Shown here piece by piece: positions 18,401-29,300 of a DNA stretch of 64,000 bases. The position numbers and the translations under genes are program-made. The notes under the pieces are model-generated. The model was not told where the DNA came from. It saw only the letters and a list, made by a program, of their open reading frames with translations, and made no database searches. Source of the stretch: Marinibactrum halimedae (GTDB taxonomy: Bacteria > Pseudomonadota > Gammaproteobacteria > Pseudomonadales > Cellvibrionaceae); contig NZ_JAJQVM010000012.1 of the NCBI RefSeq assembly GCF_021234875.1, positions 62,001 through 126,000 of the forward strand, in the 5' to 3' direction. The stretch's first letter is position 1, and each line of letters opens with the position of its first letter.

Positions 18401-20586
18401 CCATCTTCATCGCCATCGGCATTGGCAGGCGCGGGTGTGACATCGGCGATGCCGTCGCTGTTGTTATCGTGCCCTTCAATTAAATCTGGCACCCCATCGC
18501 CGTCTGAATCAAGGCTGAGGTAGTCGGGTAGGTTGTCAGCGTCGGTATCAGCAATACGAATTTCGCTTCCTCCATTGTCTGGATCGTAGGCATCGTCTAA
18601 CCCATCACCATCGGTATCGAGACCTGTAGGGGCGATATAATTGCTTTCGCTTTGCGCTTCTACATTATCCACAATGCCGTCGTTATCCGAATCGATGTCT
18701 TCTTTGTCGGGAATGCCGTCGCCATCAGAATCCTGCGTGCCTTCCTGAATATCGGTTAGGCCATCGTTGTCATCATCCGCATCATCGGTGTCAAACACGC
18801 CATCGCCATCGGTATCGGTTTCGTATTCAACGATGTGGGCAGCTGTACGATCGACAGAAATCCCCATGGAATCCATTTGGTCGGTGTAGGTGACGGTAAG
18901 TGTGTCGCCTATCTGGGTATGGAGACTGCCATTGTTATTTGTGTCTGCAGAGGTGCCAGAAATGGTTGCCAAACTCCCTGTAAATACCCCTGTATTGATA
19001 TCGGTTTCGGTTAACTCCACTTGCTCAACTTCGCCGGTAATATCGTTGATGACTGTGACGACCACAGATTCTGTAATGGTATCGGAGATATTTAAGTCGG
19101 GATCAGTCACAGACATGCTTAGTGTGTCTCCCGGAATACTTCTGGGTGCGGCCAGTGAAATCGTACCGTCTGTGCCGGTTATCAAGCTGTCGTCGGAGGT
19201 AATGTGAGTGAGCACTGTTGCTTTTGTTGATAATCCATAAACATAAGTATCAATCAGTCGCTGATCACCAAGGCTATCTCTGGCAAAGTTACCCCAAGTA
19301 TGCCGCCCGGCAGGGGTTCCTGAGCTTTCGCCATTGGGTAGGGTCGAGGTGCCACCTGCGGCTTCACCTAATACAGTAACATCGTCCCAATAGACTAATG
19401 TGTCGGATAAATTACCGGTTTGGTCGGAGAGAAAAATGGTTAATCCGTCTTCAATAGGGCCACCACTGGTTTCTACGTCATCTGCAACAAAATGGTACTC
19501 GCCCATGCGAACATTAATTTGCGCGTTATAGCTGCCCAGAGGAAGTATATTTCCCAGTGCGTCAGTGCCATTCCAGGCGACTTGATTTAAACCTGGGGTA
19601 GTTTCCCCCAGTAAAAGGAGATCACCCGGGTCGCCGAACTCACCATTTTCATTGATATCAATATTAATGGCATAGGTTCCTTCAATATCGGAAGTAAATT
19701 CAAAGAAACCAGAATCTTGAGAACCGGTGGTGGTGGAAGGCGAGATACCACTGTCTTGATTTTCGTTATCAATAAAGCGTGCAGAGCCAACAGAAGGTGA
19801 TTGGTTTGGTTGAGGGTCCGCAACTTGAGGTACACCGAGGTAAATGGGGAATTTATAAGTGGCGCTGTTTCCACTGGACGGTGTTGAGTACCCCGAATTG
19901 GGGGCATTTACCCCAATGCTATTGGCAACAATGTTATAGACATAGCCAGAAAAGTTATTTAAGTCCAGCGCCCAAATGTAGTTGGTATTTGGGCGCCCAC
20001 CGGGTACCAATGCGTATAAATCGGCGTCGGTGGCGTCCGATTCGGCAAAAGAACTCGTTGAAAAACTCCATGAATAGGCCCACAGTCGTCCTGCAGCAAT
20101 GGTTGGGTCTGGATTTGTCAGGGCATCAGGCGTTACGGTTATGTCATATCGATCGAAGACGCTACCAAAGGTGTTTTCCAATAACACTCGATAAGTGCCG
20201 CTTTTTGAAGTGGTATGACGAAGTGGGTTGCTCAGAGGCGCGTTCATTGGGTCATTACAATCTACGTTACTCTCAGTCAGCGTTGTAGATAGAACCGATA
20301 GACCATCTGGGTCAAATACCTCAATGGATAGTTCGTCGGTATTACTCCCTCCACACAGTGAAAAGTTAATCACCTCTCCAGCCGTTAATATGTCAACAAA
20401 GAATGATCTCGTGTTGTCATCTATGGCATAACTGTTATTAGAATCTTGAAGAGGTTGATTAAGTCCCATTTGAGCTGAGCCTTCTGCACAGCTGTAGGAG
20501 GCAAATAAAAAAGATGCAGAGCCGTAAAAAAGAAACTGCTTAATGAAGTTGGTCAAAAAATGCTCCTTATGTGTATTTAAAAGCAT
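15424..20586 (-). CDS. Giant exported TSP3-repeat protein fused to OmpA-type barrel and peptidoglycan domain
   Basis: About 1,720 residues. In order: a signal peptide (ending SYSCAEG); a pre-peptidase-like beta domain; a segment with a FlgD-like fold ([21 protein letters not shown]); a very long run of aspartate-rich thrombospondin type-3 calcium repeats ([14 protein letters not shown] units); an internal [15 protein letters not shown] stretch near residue 1270 followed by a second signal-like segment; an OmpA-type beta-barrel; two more TSP3 units; and a C-terminal OmpA peptidoglycan-binding domain ([23 protein letters not shown]). It probably anchors an extended calcium-stiffened arm at the outer membrane. 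ATG 20586 is preferred for its AAGAG site; an upstream ATG at 20661 is possible. Confidence 0.85.
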   Translation of the reverse strand: MLLNTHKEHFLTNFIKQFLFYGSASFLFASYSCAEGSAQMGLNQPLQDSNNSYAIDDNTRSFFVDILTAGEVINFSLCGGSNTDELSIEVFDPDGLSVLSTTLTESNVDCNDPMNAPLSNPLRHTTSKSGTYRVLLENTFGSVFDRYDITVTPDALTNPDPTIAAGRLWAYSWSFSTSSFAESDATDADLYALVPGGRPNTNYIWALDLNNFSGYVYNIVANSIGVNAPNSGYSTPSSGNSATYKFPIYLGVPQVADPQPNQSPSVGSARFIDNENQDSGISPSTTTGSQDSGFFEFTSDIEGTYAINIDINENGEFGDPGDLLLLGETTPGLNQVAWNGTDALGNILPLGSYNAQINVRMGEYHFVADDVETSGGPIEDGLTIFLSDQTGNLSDTLVYWDDVTVLGEAAGGTSTLPNGESSGTPAGRHTWGNFARDSLGDQRLIDTYVYGLSTKATVLTHITSDDSLITGTDGTISLAAPRSIPGDTLSMSVTDPDLNISDTITESVVVTVINDITGEVEQVELTETDINTGVFTGSLATISGTSADTNNNGSLHTQIGDTLTVTYTDQMDSMGISVDRTAAHIVEYETDTDGDGVFDTDDADDDNDGLTDIQEGTQDSDGDGIPDKEDIDSDNDGIVDNVEAQSESNYIAPTGLDTDGDGLDDAYDPDNGGSEIRIADTDADNLPDYLSLDSDGDGVPDLIEGHDNNSDGIADVTPAPANADGDEDGLNDNFDTVNTKSIENITGSNSPLQNTDGTDNRDWRDNNDDNDTILTRFEDSNGNGNWSDDDSDGDNLPDYLDSADTDSDGIIDAQDPAANDPCQPSNTVNACDTDGDGISDGDELANGTLPNNPDSDGDGIPDGVETFTDTDGDGLADAIDPDADNDGISDMDEAGLDVNSPVDTDGDGTFDFLDPDSDNDGIPDSIEGLIDSDEDGIANFRDLDSDNDGIPDTVEDTIAVGMDSDLDGLDDGYDAGHTGGTDGNQDGVDDNLTPLDSDGDNAANYVDIDSDNDGIPDDIEADVDRLADNDRDQINDLFDVDITLGVDTNGDGVDDDVLPTDTDGDGIFDYLDLDSDSDSLFDSVESAEADLNADGIVDDLARDEGATTNPYDTDMDGIGDWREIDSDNDGIFDIEATDYKLLDDNNDGKIDDLTDLNDDGVADIIGTTDIDLDGIPNELEGEVDTDSDGIPDYLDTDSDNDGIEDRIEAGSDPSNPIDTDGDGLFDFIDFDSDNDGILDELEGQNDYNNNGIPDYLEAEGEIETALEGNGGGGSNNLLMLLGLFVALMWKNAPWKSPVLRNKVVRHSHIPAIAVIVLVNVASVNDTYAENTCGQYINSDEKSNTQTKARSSDRHTDYQACWYGGIGYGYSYMSPDEEVNNFLHDSSENHDTGLQLYLGKQLNEHWFAELKYADLGEAGITNRNPAIANAFPNTNISYKVTSLMAGYQWYPEKSLRPYVKLGIANIANKSSGGPIPYEEQTSTQVGFATGVEYHFRESPWFIRSDIDFYDRDAWYAGFSVGRLFGSKSKSKTTTPAPMESTAPVSLVDDDLDGVNNTDDQCPNTPQGTAVNSQGCELVKDTDGDGVMDDQDHCVETPPSTPVDTQGCALPEEIHLPGVEFETNSAKLKHGAESALDEAVTILINNADLQIEVEGHTDSDGPSAHNQNLSERRAKTVMMYLIKGGVKSERLSYKGYGESQPIADNTTSEGAARNRRVVLRIL

Positions 20587-20672
20587 AGAAATGCTCTTTC
20601 TGAAGCCAAAAAACAGGCGTATTAAGGTATGTTTTATATGACAAATTAAAAGTAGACGCATTTATCATTTTT

Positions 20673-21073
20673 TCAAATAAAAAATTTTTTTTTTACGAAT
20701 TTGTGGTATTTGGCTTTTAAGTTTGTTTTTAAGGGGGGCGCAGGCAGGTAGGATTTTGTCAGAGGGTTGGGTTTACCTTGAGGCGTGACCCCATTGGCCA
20801 AAATGGTTGTGCGATAGCTGCCAGAGGAGGCCGCTTTAAACGAGCCTTGGTAAACTGGTCTCCTGAAAAGAGGGCATCGATACCGCCTAAGTCTGGAGGT
20901 CTTACCATTTGTCCGTCTGGTGCTTCCAAAACAAAATTCAATAACCATGGAAGAGGGCAATGAACGATGGCATCGAATTCCCATTCTTTACTGTATATAA
21001 AAATTGATTGCCACTCAGTTTTTATGGTGAGGTTTGGATTGGAATAAGGAGATGGTGGTAATAAACTTTGATG
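20673..21073 (-). pseudogene. Decayed gene fragment, frameshifted
   Basis: Read on the minus strand from 21073, about 80 codons of protein-like sequence follow with no start codon (NPNLTIKTEWQSIF, KEWEFDAIVHC, EAPDGQMVRPPDLGG, FSGDQFTKARLK). Near 20830 the sense continues in another frame (AASSGSYRTTILANGVTPQ). An in-frame stop lies immediately upstream. This looks like a remnant of an exported or surface protein that has lost its 5' end and acquired a frameshift. I do not recognise the family. An intact homologue elsewhere would confirm it. Confidence 0.4.
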
Positions 21074-21193
21074 TTAATAAATCTTGATGTGGTTACTTGT
21101 TGAAATACCCGCTGTTTGGCTGGAAATTTGTGGGCATTTTATATTTTTGATTCTAAATTAAAATGCTGTTTGCAAAGCAGCGCTCCAAAATTT

Positions 21194-21463
21194 TTAGTTA
21201 GGTATCTCATTATCCCAAGTGTCTGAGTAGCCATTGTTCCCGCAATGAATATGCAGGCTTGTATAGATTTTTTCCAAAATGGATTCCAGTTCTTTTTTAT
21301 TAATGGTTTCCTCAATTACCTTCCAGTAAAACCTGGCTAAAAGAATTGCTTCTACTTCACTTCTGACTCCATTTTCAATAATGTTTAAAATATTGGCGTC
21401 TCCGAATTCTTTCGCATAGTGAACTAAACGCTTCTTTTCTTCGATATTGTTAAATTTAATCAT
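21194..21463 (-). CDS. Small hypothetical protein
   Basis: This 89-residue, mostly alpha-helical and charged protein (IEEKKRLVHYAKEFGDANIL) ends in a tail with one cysteine and a histidine pair (HIHCGNNGYSDTW). No signal peptide or membrane segment is present. I recognise no family. It lies 33 bp after the 311-residue membrane protein gene on the same strand and may be co-transcribed with it. No clear ribosome site is visible, so the call is moderate. Confidence 0.5.
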   Translation of the reverse strand: MIKFNNIEEKKRLVHYAKEFGDANILNIIENGVRSEVEAILLARFYWKVIEETINKKELESILEKIYTSLHIHCGNNGYSDTWDNEIPN

Positions 21464-21495
21464 AATGTATTTTGATGTTATCTATGCCCAAAATA

Positions 21496-22431
21496 CTACG
21501 GCTTTAAATGCTTCAACAGTTGTACCACATCCGGCAGCATTTGCATAAAGGTGCCCAAATGGCCTGCTAAGGTAGAAAGGTCTTTGTGTTGATGGCCCAT
21601 CTGTTGATGCGCTTCGTCAACAATTTTGGTGAGAGCTTTGCGTCCCCGTATTCGATTGATGCCTACCTCAGTTAAGGGCGACAGTAGAGGAGTGGCGATG
21701 AGTACTAGCCCAAACCCTGCGACAGCGCCGGTCGCGCTTACCCACCCCGGCACTCCAAACCAACTTGCCCATAGCCCCCCAAAAAAACCTTGCTGGCTCA
21801 TATAAGCGCCGGTGGCAGCGGAGCTTCCTAAGGTCATGGCGCTCCCAAAGGCGACTTTATCGGATAATCCACGGCCAATAATGCCAAGTGAAATGAATAA
21901 TAAAAAGTCGCGTCCGCCTTCTTGGGTAATGGTCAGGCGGTTGATGGCGCTGCTTAATTGGTGGTGAGCCTCTTCTTCTGAAAAGGGTGACAACAATGAT
22001 TGCAGTTCACTCCATTGTTCATCACAGAAAGTGGGGTGAGATTGTAGATGTTCAAACAATTGTTGGTGCAATGTGGGTAATGCCAAAAGTTCGACCTGTA
22101 ATCGTTCTGTTAGCTCCTTTTCTTTTCGTGTCATCAACGGTGGAGGGGCGGTTTTGCCTTTTCGTAACGGTGCGGTACACAGTCGCCATGCACTTTTGGG
22201 GAGGTTTAATAAATCTTGAGGAATATCCGCTTTGTGGCGCCAGTGGCGCTGCCATACGTGTTTAACCGAGAGAAAGTAGTGACTGAAAAAAGGGTCTACC
22301 CGTTCATGGGCTAATAGGAAATGTGTATCCACAATTGCCTGCCATTGGTCTAACCACTGGCGCTCTAATGCTTCTTTGTTTAAAGAGTATTCAGGAACAA
22401 GGTTAGATTGGGGTGGCGAAGATTTGGTCAT
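21496..22431 (-). CDS. Predicted inner-membrane protein (possibly DUF6635-like)
   Basis: The 311-residue protein has a long charged N-terminal part (to about residue 165) rich in Trp, His and Arg, then a hydrophobic Gly/Ala-rich half with two or three membrane segments (LLFISLGIIGRGLSDKVAFG and a following WVSATGAVAGFGLVLIATPLL region) and a C-terminal helix pair. The layout reminds me of the poorly known DUF6635 family, but this is not verified. Function is unknown. It diverges from the ABC exporter across a 200-bp gap, and the small gene at 21194-21463 follows it. Confidence 0.65.
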   Translation of the reverse strand: MTKSSPPQSNLVPEYSLNKEALERQWLDQWQAIVDTHFLLAHERVDPFFSHYFLSVKHVWQRHWRHKADIPQDLLNLPKSAWRLCTAPLRKGKTAPPPLMTRKEKELTERLQVELLALPTLHQQLFEHLQSHPTFCDEQWSELQSLLSPFSEEEAHHQLSSAINRLTITQEGGRDFLLFISLGIIGRGLSDKVAFGSAMTLGSSAATGAYMSQQGFFGGLWASWFGVPGWVSATGAVAGFGLVLIATPLLSPLTEVGINRIRGRKALTKIVDEAHQQMGHQHKDLSTLAGHLGTFMQMLPDVVQLLKHLKP

Positions 22432-22632
22432 GAACGCTGATATAAATTGAAGAAAGTAAAGGTTTTGCCATAGCTAGAATGTTTGCACACCCCGTATACA
22501 GATTAAAGCCACTTTTTAACGCAACTTTGGACAGGTAATCTGAAGATAGCACCGATAGGCGTTTTAAAGCGCAACGTTTTGCGTTTCAATAAGCGCCTTT
22601 ATACCGTTTTCTTTTTTGGCTATGGAGCCCGT

Positions 22633-24486
22633 ATGTTTCGATTTTTCGAAGGATTGGTCAACCCCTTCCCCCCCGAGCCGCCCGTACAACCGCCAAAAGG
22701 CATTGTGGCGTTTTGTAAGCATTACACTGAAGGCATTACTCCCTATGTCATATTAATGGCATCGCTTACCGCGTGTTTAGCGGTGGGTGAGGCCTTTTTA
22801 TTCGGAATTCTCGGCCAAATTGTTGACTGGCTGGGGATCAATGATCGCAGTACGTTTTTTGATGAACAATGGCCGAAATTACTGGGCATGTCACTCTTTG
22901 TGTTAGTGGGGATGCCAACCATTGTTTGGTTTCATGCATTGGTGGTGCATCAGGCGCTATTGGGAAATTATCCCATGTCGATTCGCTGGCGCGCGCATCG
23001 GTATTTGTTGGGTCAAAGTTACAGCTTTTTTCAAAATGAATTCAGTGGTCGTGTGGCCACCAAGGTGATGCAAACCTCGTTAGCGGTTCGCGAAGCCGTG
23101 ATGAAAGTATTGGATGTGTTGTTATTTGCCTCAGTGTATTTAATCACCGCGATATTATTATTAGGCAACGCCGATTTTCGTATGAGCTTGCCGTTATTTG
23201 TCTGGTTTGGTTTATATATAGTGATTCTTTGGTATTTTTTACCTCGATTAAAAAGCGTGGCCGAAGCCCAAGCTGATGCTCGCTCTGTGATGACGGGCCG
23301 AATTGTCGACAGTTACACTAATATTTTGACCATTAAATTATTTTCTCATTCCAAACGAGAAAGTGACTACGCCCAAGAAGGCATGGAAGACTTTTTAAAT
23401 ACCGTACACCCACAAATGCGTTTAGTGACGGCTTTACGTTTTTGTATTTGGGTGCTGAATATGATGTTGGTGTTTTCCATCGGTGCTTTGGGTATTTGGT
23501 TGTGGATGAACAGTGCCATTACCACCGGTGCCATTGCGATTGCGATGAGTATTGCTATTCGTTTAACGGGTTTATCTCACTGGATTATGTGGGAGGTGAG
23601 CGGTTTATTCGAAAATATTGGCACAGTGGTAGATGGCATGAATACGTTATCTCGCCCACATGCGGTGGTAGATGAGTCAAATGCGAAAGCATTAACCATT
23701 TCCAATGGTGACATTCACTTGAAAGACGTGAGTTTTTCCTATGCGGGTGAAAACAGCAGTTCAGGACAATTGATTGACCCGGTTTTTATGGGTTTAAACT
23801 TGCATATTAAAGCAGGCGAAAAAATTGGCGTCGTTGGCCGTTCTGGGGCGGGTAAGTCGAGTTTGGTGAATTTGTTGCTGCGTTTTTATGATATACAGCG
23901 CGGTCAAATTTGTATCGATGATCAAAATATTCGATCAGTCACCCAAGACAGTCTTCATGGCTGTATTGGTATGGTCACGCAAGATACATCGCTACTGCAT
24001 CGTTCCGTTCGAGAAAACATAAAATTTGGTCGACCGGATGCGTCTGACGAAGACATGATGCAAGCCGCCAAACGGGCTCATGCCCATGAGTTTATTCAGT
24101 CGTTGGCCGACAGTGCAGGGCGTACAGGGTACGACGCTCATGTGGGCGAGCGTGGTGTAAAACTATCTGGCGGGCAACGCCAGCGTATTGCCATTGCACG
24201 AGTCTTGTTAAAAGACGCGCCGATTTTAATTTTGGATGAAGCCACCTCGGCTCTGGACTCTGAAGTGGAAGCCAGTATTCAAGGCAGCTTAAATGAATTA
24301 ATGGAAGGCAAAACGGTCATTGCGATTGCCCATCGTTTATCCACTATTGCAGCGTTAGATCGATTAATTGTTTTCGATGACGGTCGTATTGTTGAGCAAG
24401 GCACACATCCGCAATTGGTTGAAAAAGGCGGTTTGTACGCGCAGTTATGGGCGCACCAAAGTGGAGGCTTTTTGGGAAATGTGTAA
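22633..24486 (+). CDS. ABC exporter, fused permease and ATPase
   Basis: The 617-residue half-transporter has a six-helix membrane domain (about 30-350) and a C-terminal nucleotide-binding domain with Walker A GRSGAGKSS, Q-loop VTQDTSLLHR, signature LSGGQRQR, Walker B ILILDEATSALDS and H-loop AHRLST. It belongs to the MsbA/lipid-and-drug exporter class and probably works as a homodimer. The substrate is unknown. The start at 22633 is chosen because it has GGAG 9 bp upstream; the frame extends 18 codons further back to a poorer start. A strong terminator follows. Confidence 0.9.
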   Translation: MFRFFEGLVNPFPPEPPVQPPKGIVAFCKHYTEGITPYVILMASLTACLAVGEAFLFGILGQIVDWLGINDRSTFFDEQWPKLLGMSLFVLVGMPTIVWFHALVVHQALLGNYPMSIRWRAHRYLLGQSYSFFQNEFSGRVATKVMQTSLAVREAVMKVLDVLLFASVYLITAILLLGNADFRMSLPLFVWFGLYIVILWYFLPRLKSVAEAQADARSVMTGRIVDSYTNILTIKLFSHSKRESDYAQEGMEDFLNTVHPQMRLVTALRFCIWVLNMMLVFSIGALGIWLWMNSAITTGAIAIAMSIAIRLTGLSHWIMWEVSGLFENIGTVVDGMNTLSRPHAVVDESNAKALTISNGDIHLKDVSFSYAGENSSSGQLIDPVFMGLNLHIKAGEKIGVVGRSGAGKSSLVNLLLRFYDIQRGQICIDDQNIRSVTQDSLHGCIGMVTQDTSLLHRSVRENIKFGRPDASDEDMMQAAKRAHAHEFIQSLADSAGRTGYDAHVGERGVKLSGGQRQRIAIARVLLKDAPILILDEATSALDSEVEASIQGSLNELMEGKTVIAIAHRLSTIAALDRLIVFDDGRIVEQGTHPQLVEKGGLYAQLWAHQSGGFLGNV

Positions 24487-24552
24487 TTAAATCGTTGGTT
24501 ACTCAACCTAGGTTGTAACACTACAGTTTTAAAAAAACAGAATAAATAAAAG

Positions 24553-24594
24553 AAAAAACGCCATGAGTTTTATTCATCACTCATGGCGTTTTTT
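24553..24594 (+). terminator. Strong intrinsic terminator after the ABC exporter
   Basis: A 16-bp stem (AAAAAACGCCATGAGT at 24553-24568 pairing with 24579-24594) encloses a 10-nt loop and runs into a T9-type tract. It is symmetric and could act in both directions. Confidence 0.9.
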
Positions 24595-24748
24595 TTTGAT
24601 TTGTCGCTTTTTGATAAATAACTCTTGGGGTTCTATTTGCTCTCTTTTGTAATTGTTGACAGCCCTATGGTGGAATGAAAATATGTGAATGTTTTAATCG
24701 ACTGTTTTAATGGTTTTTCACCTTATTAATCACTCTTTAAGGATTTTT

Positions 24749-25606
24749 ATGCCATTTATTCTTTCTGTTTCACGTCAACGAGTACTTTCAATATTAATTG
24801 CTTTTTTTCTTTTTTACACGCCATTCTCATTGGCCGAATACACGGATATTTCCGCAGAAAATGGCGCAATCAGATTGCATTATTCTAATGAGGTTGCGTC
24901 CTCTTGTGATGTTATTGTGTTGGGTGTAGGGACTGCGATGGGCGCAGATGCGTACGATAGGCTTTCCAGTGCGTTAAATGGGTATGGTTATCTGGTCGCT
25001 ATTTTAGATCATAACCCTGGCAATATCGTTAAAACCGACAGTGAACGTTATTTGGCATTAGCCAGCGAATTAAAAAGTACGGCACAGACTTGGTTGAATG
25101 GCACGGGTTGTGAGTCTGTTGATCATTGGGTTATGGGCGGACATTCCGCAGGCGGGCAAGCGGCTCAGAATGCCATTGCACAAAATCGTTGGTTGGCTGA
25201 TGCGATCTTTAGTGTTGATCCTTACGATGCCAGTGTAACGGAAGAAGTGTTTATTCCTGCGCTTTACTGGGGGTTTAGTTTTACGTCGTGTTTTGTGACT
25301 CGTGAAGATGCGGCAGAAGAAGCCTACCGCCGCAGCAATGACAAGCGGGCTTTTTTCCAAGTACAAGAGCAGTTTTCGTGGGGGCCTTGTGGTTACGCTC
25401 CAGAATATTTTCATTGCAGTTTCTGCGATAACGGATGCCCAGGCTGCACCAATTGTCGGCGTACCCCAGCGCACTTTTTTGATGATGTGGCTGCCAGTGT
25501 GAATAAGTTTATTAATGCGGCTTTTTATTCGGATTGGTCTAAGGCGGCGTTAACCATCAATGCAGAAACACCAATAGAATTGTACGTGGATCAAGAAATG
25601 CCATAG
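24749..25606 (+). CDS. Secreted alpha/beta hydrolase with a cysteine-rich insertion
   Basis: The roughly 285-residue protein has a signal peptide (ending YTPFSLA) and an alpha/beta-hydrolase core with nucleophile motif GGHSAGGQ, a candidate acid in VDPYD and a candidate histidine in TPAHFF. Between acid and histidine lies a compact cysteine-rich loop (HCSFCDNGCPGCTNCRR), six cysteines within 17 residues, which could bind metal or form disulfides. The fold resembles chlorophyllase/dienelactone-hydrolase-type esterases. The substrate is unknown. ATG 24749 is preferred over 24710 because AAGGA lies 6 bp upstream. It is flanked by terminators on both sides, so it is transcribed alone. Confidence 0.75.
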   Translation: MPFILSVSRQRVLSILIAFFLFYTPFSLAEYTDISAENGAIRLHYSNEVASSCDVIVLGVGTAMGADAYDRLSSALNGYGYLVAILDHNPGNIVKTDSERYLALASELKSTAQTWLNGTGCESVDHWVMGGHSAGGQAAQNAIAQNRWLADAIFSVDPYDASVTEEVFIPALYWGFSFTSCFVTREDAAEEAYRRSNDKRAFFQVQEQFSWGPCGYAPEYFHCSFCDNGCPGCTNCRRTPAHFFDDVAASVNKFINAAFYSDWSKAALTINAETPIELYVDQEMP

Positions 25607-25660
25607 GTCTTAAGGGCTTATGGGATGATTTCTGGGGTAGAGGGGTTTTAGGTTTAACTG

Positions 25661-25703
25661 AATAAAACCAACGTGGTGGCTAAACAAGCGCGTTGGTTTT
25701 ATT
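25661..25703. terminator. Bidirectional terminator between convergent genes
   Basis: AATAAAACCAACG (25661-25673) and CGTTGGTTTTATT (25691-25703) pair perfectly over 13 bp. It lies between the plus-strand hydrolase and the minus-strand lipoprotein and ends in T-rich sequence in both directions. Confidence 0.8.
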
Positions 25704-25761
25704 CAAGGATTTTTAAATTATGGGCATTTAAATTAGATTGATTTAATTTAGAGTCTCGTCA

Positions 25762-26115
25762 TTAGTGACTGGTTTTACAGTTGTAGATTCTTCCGTATTT
25801 TTGTATGCCCACAATGCTTTTTCCTGCCGAGACACCGCTGTTTCCAATGTAAATATCATTCTCTGTTGTGCGCGTATTCCCGGTGATAACATGGGTTCCG
25901 CCTTGTCTAACGGCTCTTTTTTGAAACCAAGGTGTACACACATCTCCGGCGTAAAAGCGTCGTGAAGAACAGGCGACCTCTTCCACGAGCGTACATTGTG
26001 ATTCGTTGACGGACTCTGTGAAAACCACTTTTTCCATCAATGCTTTTTCTTCCATGCTCGTGCATGCCGATAGGAATAATACTGCGATTGCACTCAGGGT
26101 GACTCTTAACTTCAT
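25762..26115 (-). CDS. Small predicted lipoprotein
   Basis: The 117-residue product begins with a lipoprotein signal (VLFLSACTS) whose cysteine is at about residue 18. The mature part has four further cysteines (QCTLVEEVACSS, DVCTPWF, YNCKTSH) and a GGTHVITGNTRTTENDIYIG stretch, resembling small outer-membrane lipoproteins of the DUF4156/RcsF-like kind. I do not assign a family. It diverges from hrpA and is likely anchored on the periplasmic face of the outer membrane. Confidence 0.7.
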   Translation of the reverse strand: MKLRVTLSAIAVLFLSACTSMEEKALMEKVVFTESVNESQCTLVEEVACSSRRFYAGDVCTPWFQKRAVRQGGTHVITGNTRTTENDIYIGNSGVSAGKSIVGIQKYGRIYNCKTSH

Positions 26116-26308
26116 GGGTAATACACCTCTCCCAAAAGTGAAAATAGGATTTGTTTAAGGTGGGGGATTATATACAAAAATAGGCTTTAATGTGCTTTTT
26201 GGTGACAATTTGTTATTTTTTACGACAATTGTCTAACCGTAGAGGCTTCACTCATCAGCGCGTATAATTGCCGGCTTGAAAAATTAGGGTGGTAAATCAG
26301 GAAGCCGT

Positions 26309-29300
26309 ATGACCGCAGAAATCGTCACCAAAGAACTTGTTACACAACACATTAGGCAATGGGAAACACAGCTCGATGAGGTCTTATGCAAAGACCGTTA
26401 CCGAATCGGTCAGCAACTTCGAGACATAAAAAGCAGAGTGCGGTCGGGAAAGCCGTTCGATAAGTTGTTTCAACGTCTCCAGAGTTCAATGGAACGCTCT
26501 TTGGAATTAGTAAAAGCACGAGAAAGCCGACGCCCGCCCACGATTGTGTTTCCTGAGCAACTGCCCATCAGTGAGCGACGTGAGGAAATCGCCGAGGCCA
26601 TTTCTAAACATCAAGTGGTTGTATTGGCTGGGGAAACGGGCTCGGGGAAAACCACGCAGCTACCGAAAATCTGTTTGGAGCTGGGTCGGGGGGTTCACGG
26701 TATGATCGGTCATACTCAGCCTCGTCGAATTGCGGCCAGTACAGTGGCGACGCGGATTGCGGAAGAATTGAACGTGGAGCTGGGTAGCTCGGTGGGCTAT
26801 CAAGTCCGCTTTACCGACCATAGTGATGATCATACCCACATCAAGCTGATGACCGATGGTATCTTGTTGGCGGAGATTCAAAATGATCGATATTTGTCCC
26901 GTTACGATACGTTAATTATTGATGAGGCCCACGAGCGCAGTCTAAATATCGATTTTATTTTGGGTTACCTCAAAAGTATTTTGCCAAAACGGCCAGACCT
27001 AAAAGTCATTATCACTTCTGCCACCATCGACTTGGAGCGTTTTTCCAAACACTTTAATGATGCGCCTATTATTGAGGTTTCGGGTAGAACCTATCCGGTG
27101 GATGTGTTGTATCGCCCTCAACAAGAAGATCAAGACGATCAATACCAAGCCATTATCGATGCCATTGATGAAATATTGATCATGGAGCGAAAAGGAGAGA
27201 CGCAACGCGGTGGCGATTTTCTTGTTTTTTTAAGTGGCGAACGAGAAATTCGTGAAGCGGCTTTGGCCATTCGCCGTGCGGATTTCCCTCATTTGGAAAC
27301 GTTGCCCCTCTATGCGCGCTTGAGTTTGGCGGAGCAGACGAAAGTGTTTCAAAACCACAAGGGCCGCCGAGTGGTGTTGGCCACCAATGTGGCAGAAACC
27401 TCACTGACTGTACCCGGTATTCGGTACGTCGTCGACCCAGGTTTTGCTCGGGTAAGCCGATACAGTTATCGCACCAAAATCCAGCGGTTACCCGTTGAAC
27501 CCATTTCGCAGGCCAGCGCCAATCAGCGTAAAGGGCGTTGTGGTCGTGTGAGTAATGGGGTGTGTATTCGCTTATACGAAGAGAGCGATTTTTTATCCCG
27601 CCCAGAATTTACCGATGCGGAAATTCTGCGTACCAATTTGGCCTCGGTGATTTTGCAAATGTTGCAGTTGCGGATTGGGGATATTCGAGAATTTCCTTTC
27701 GTAGATCGCCCAGATCATCGTCTCATTAATGATGGTTTTAATCTTCTTCAAGCCTTACAGGCGGTAAACACAAAAGCCCAATTGACGACATTGGGTCGTC
27801 AAGTAAGCACCTTGCCAGTTGATCCGCGCTTGGGCAGCATCGTGTTGTCAGCGGCGAAACTCGGGTGTTTACGAGAAGCATTAATTATTATCAGTGCGTT
27901 AAGTGTGCAAGATCCTCGTGAACGCCCTGCCGATAAACAACAAGCTTCCGATGAAAAACACCGTCGCTTTTGGCACGAACAGTCGGACTTTCTTGCCTAT
28001 GTGAATTTATGGGAATACTGGGAGCAGCAGCGGCAGGATTTATCACAAAATCAATTGCGTAAATTGGGTAAAAAAGAGTTTATTTCGTATTTACGGATGC
28101 GGGAATGGCGAGATGTTCATCATCAATTGCGCCTTGCCATGAAAACGTTGAATTTAAAAGAAAACAGCGAACCCGCCAATTACGACCAATTGCACAAAGC
28201 GCTTTTGGTTGGCTTATTGGATTACATTGGTAACAAAGGTGAAGACCGCGAATATTTAGGGACACGCAACCGTAAATTTCACGTTTTCCCTGGGTCGTCG
28301 CAATTTAAGAAAAGCCCAAAATGGATGGTGGCAGGCGAATTATTGGAAACCGCAAAATTGTATGCGCATACGGTGGCCAAAGTTGAACCCGAATGGATTT
28401 TGAATGCCAGCCGCCATTTGGTAAAACGCAATCATTTTGAGCCCCACTATGATGCTAAGCGTGGCCAAGTCATGGCCTATGAAAAGGTGACGTTGTATGG
28501 CTTAACGTTAGTGGAAAAGCAGCGCGTCAACTTTTCGGTCATTGATGAAAAGGTATCGCGAGAGGTATTTATTCGTGCCGCTTTGGTGGAGGGGCGTTAC
28601 GGTCAAGCGGCAAAATCAGGCGCTAAGCCGGCAGCAAAACAAGACAGCCATCGCGGTGGTCGTCGGCGAGTGTCTGGCCAAAAAAAGCCAGGGCAATTTT
28701 TTATTCATAATCAACAATTATTGGCCGAGCTTCATGATTTAGAAGCGAAATCCCGGCGTCGAGATATTGTTGCCGATGAAGAAGTGTTGTTTGCTTTTTA
28801 CGACGAACGAATTCCAGAACATATCGTTAACTTGGTGAGCTTTGAAACCTGGCGTGAAGACGCCGAGCAAGAGAACCCGACCCTTTTACACATCGACCGC
28901 GACCGATTGATGCAGCGCGATGCGGGGGAGATTACGGAAGCTCAGTTCCCGGATATTCTGGAGTGGGGCGGTATGGAGTTTCTACTCAGCTACCATTTTG
29001 AGCCGGGGTCGGCGGAAGATGGGGTGAGTGTGCATGTGCCTGTGAGTGTGCTGCACTTGGTGCCTGAAGCCCGATTGGAATGGTTGGTGCCTGGGTTACT
29101 TCGCGAAAAATGCATTGCTATGGTGAAAAGCTTACCGAAACAATGGCGCAAGAATTTTGTTCCGGTGCCTGATGTGGTCGACAAATGTTTGCAATCAATG
29201 GGGCCGGACAATACGCCTTTGCATGAAGTATTGGCGCACCAATTAAAACGACACACAACCATAGCGGTGCCCGAAAGTGCTTGGGCACAAATGACCTTAG

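Noticed and set aside
16710-18523. Many overlapping frames opposite the TSP3 repeats
   Set aside because: They arise from the repetitive GAT-rich coding of the TSP3 region and contain biased Met/Pro/Ser or His/Arg repeats.
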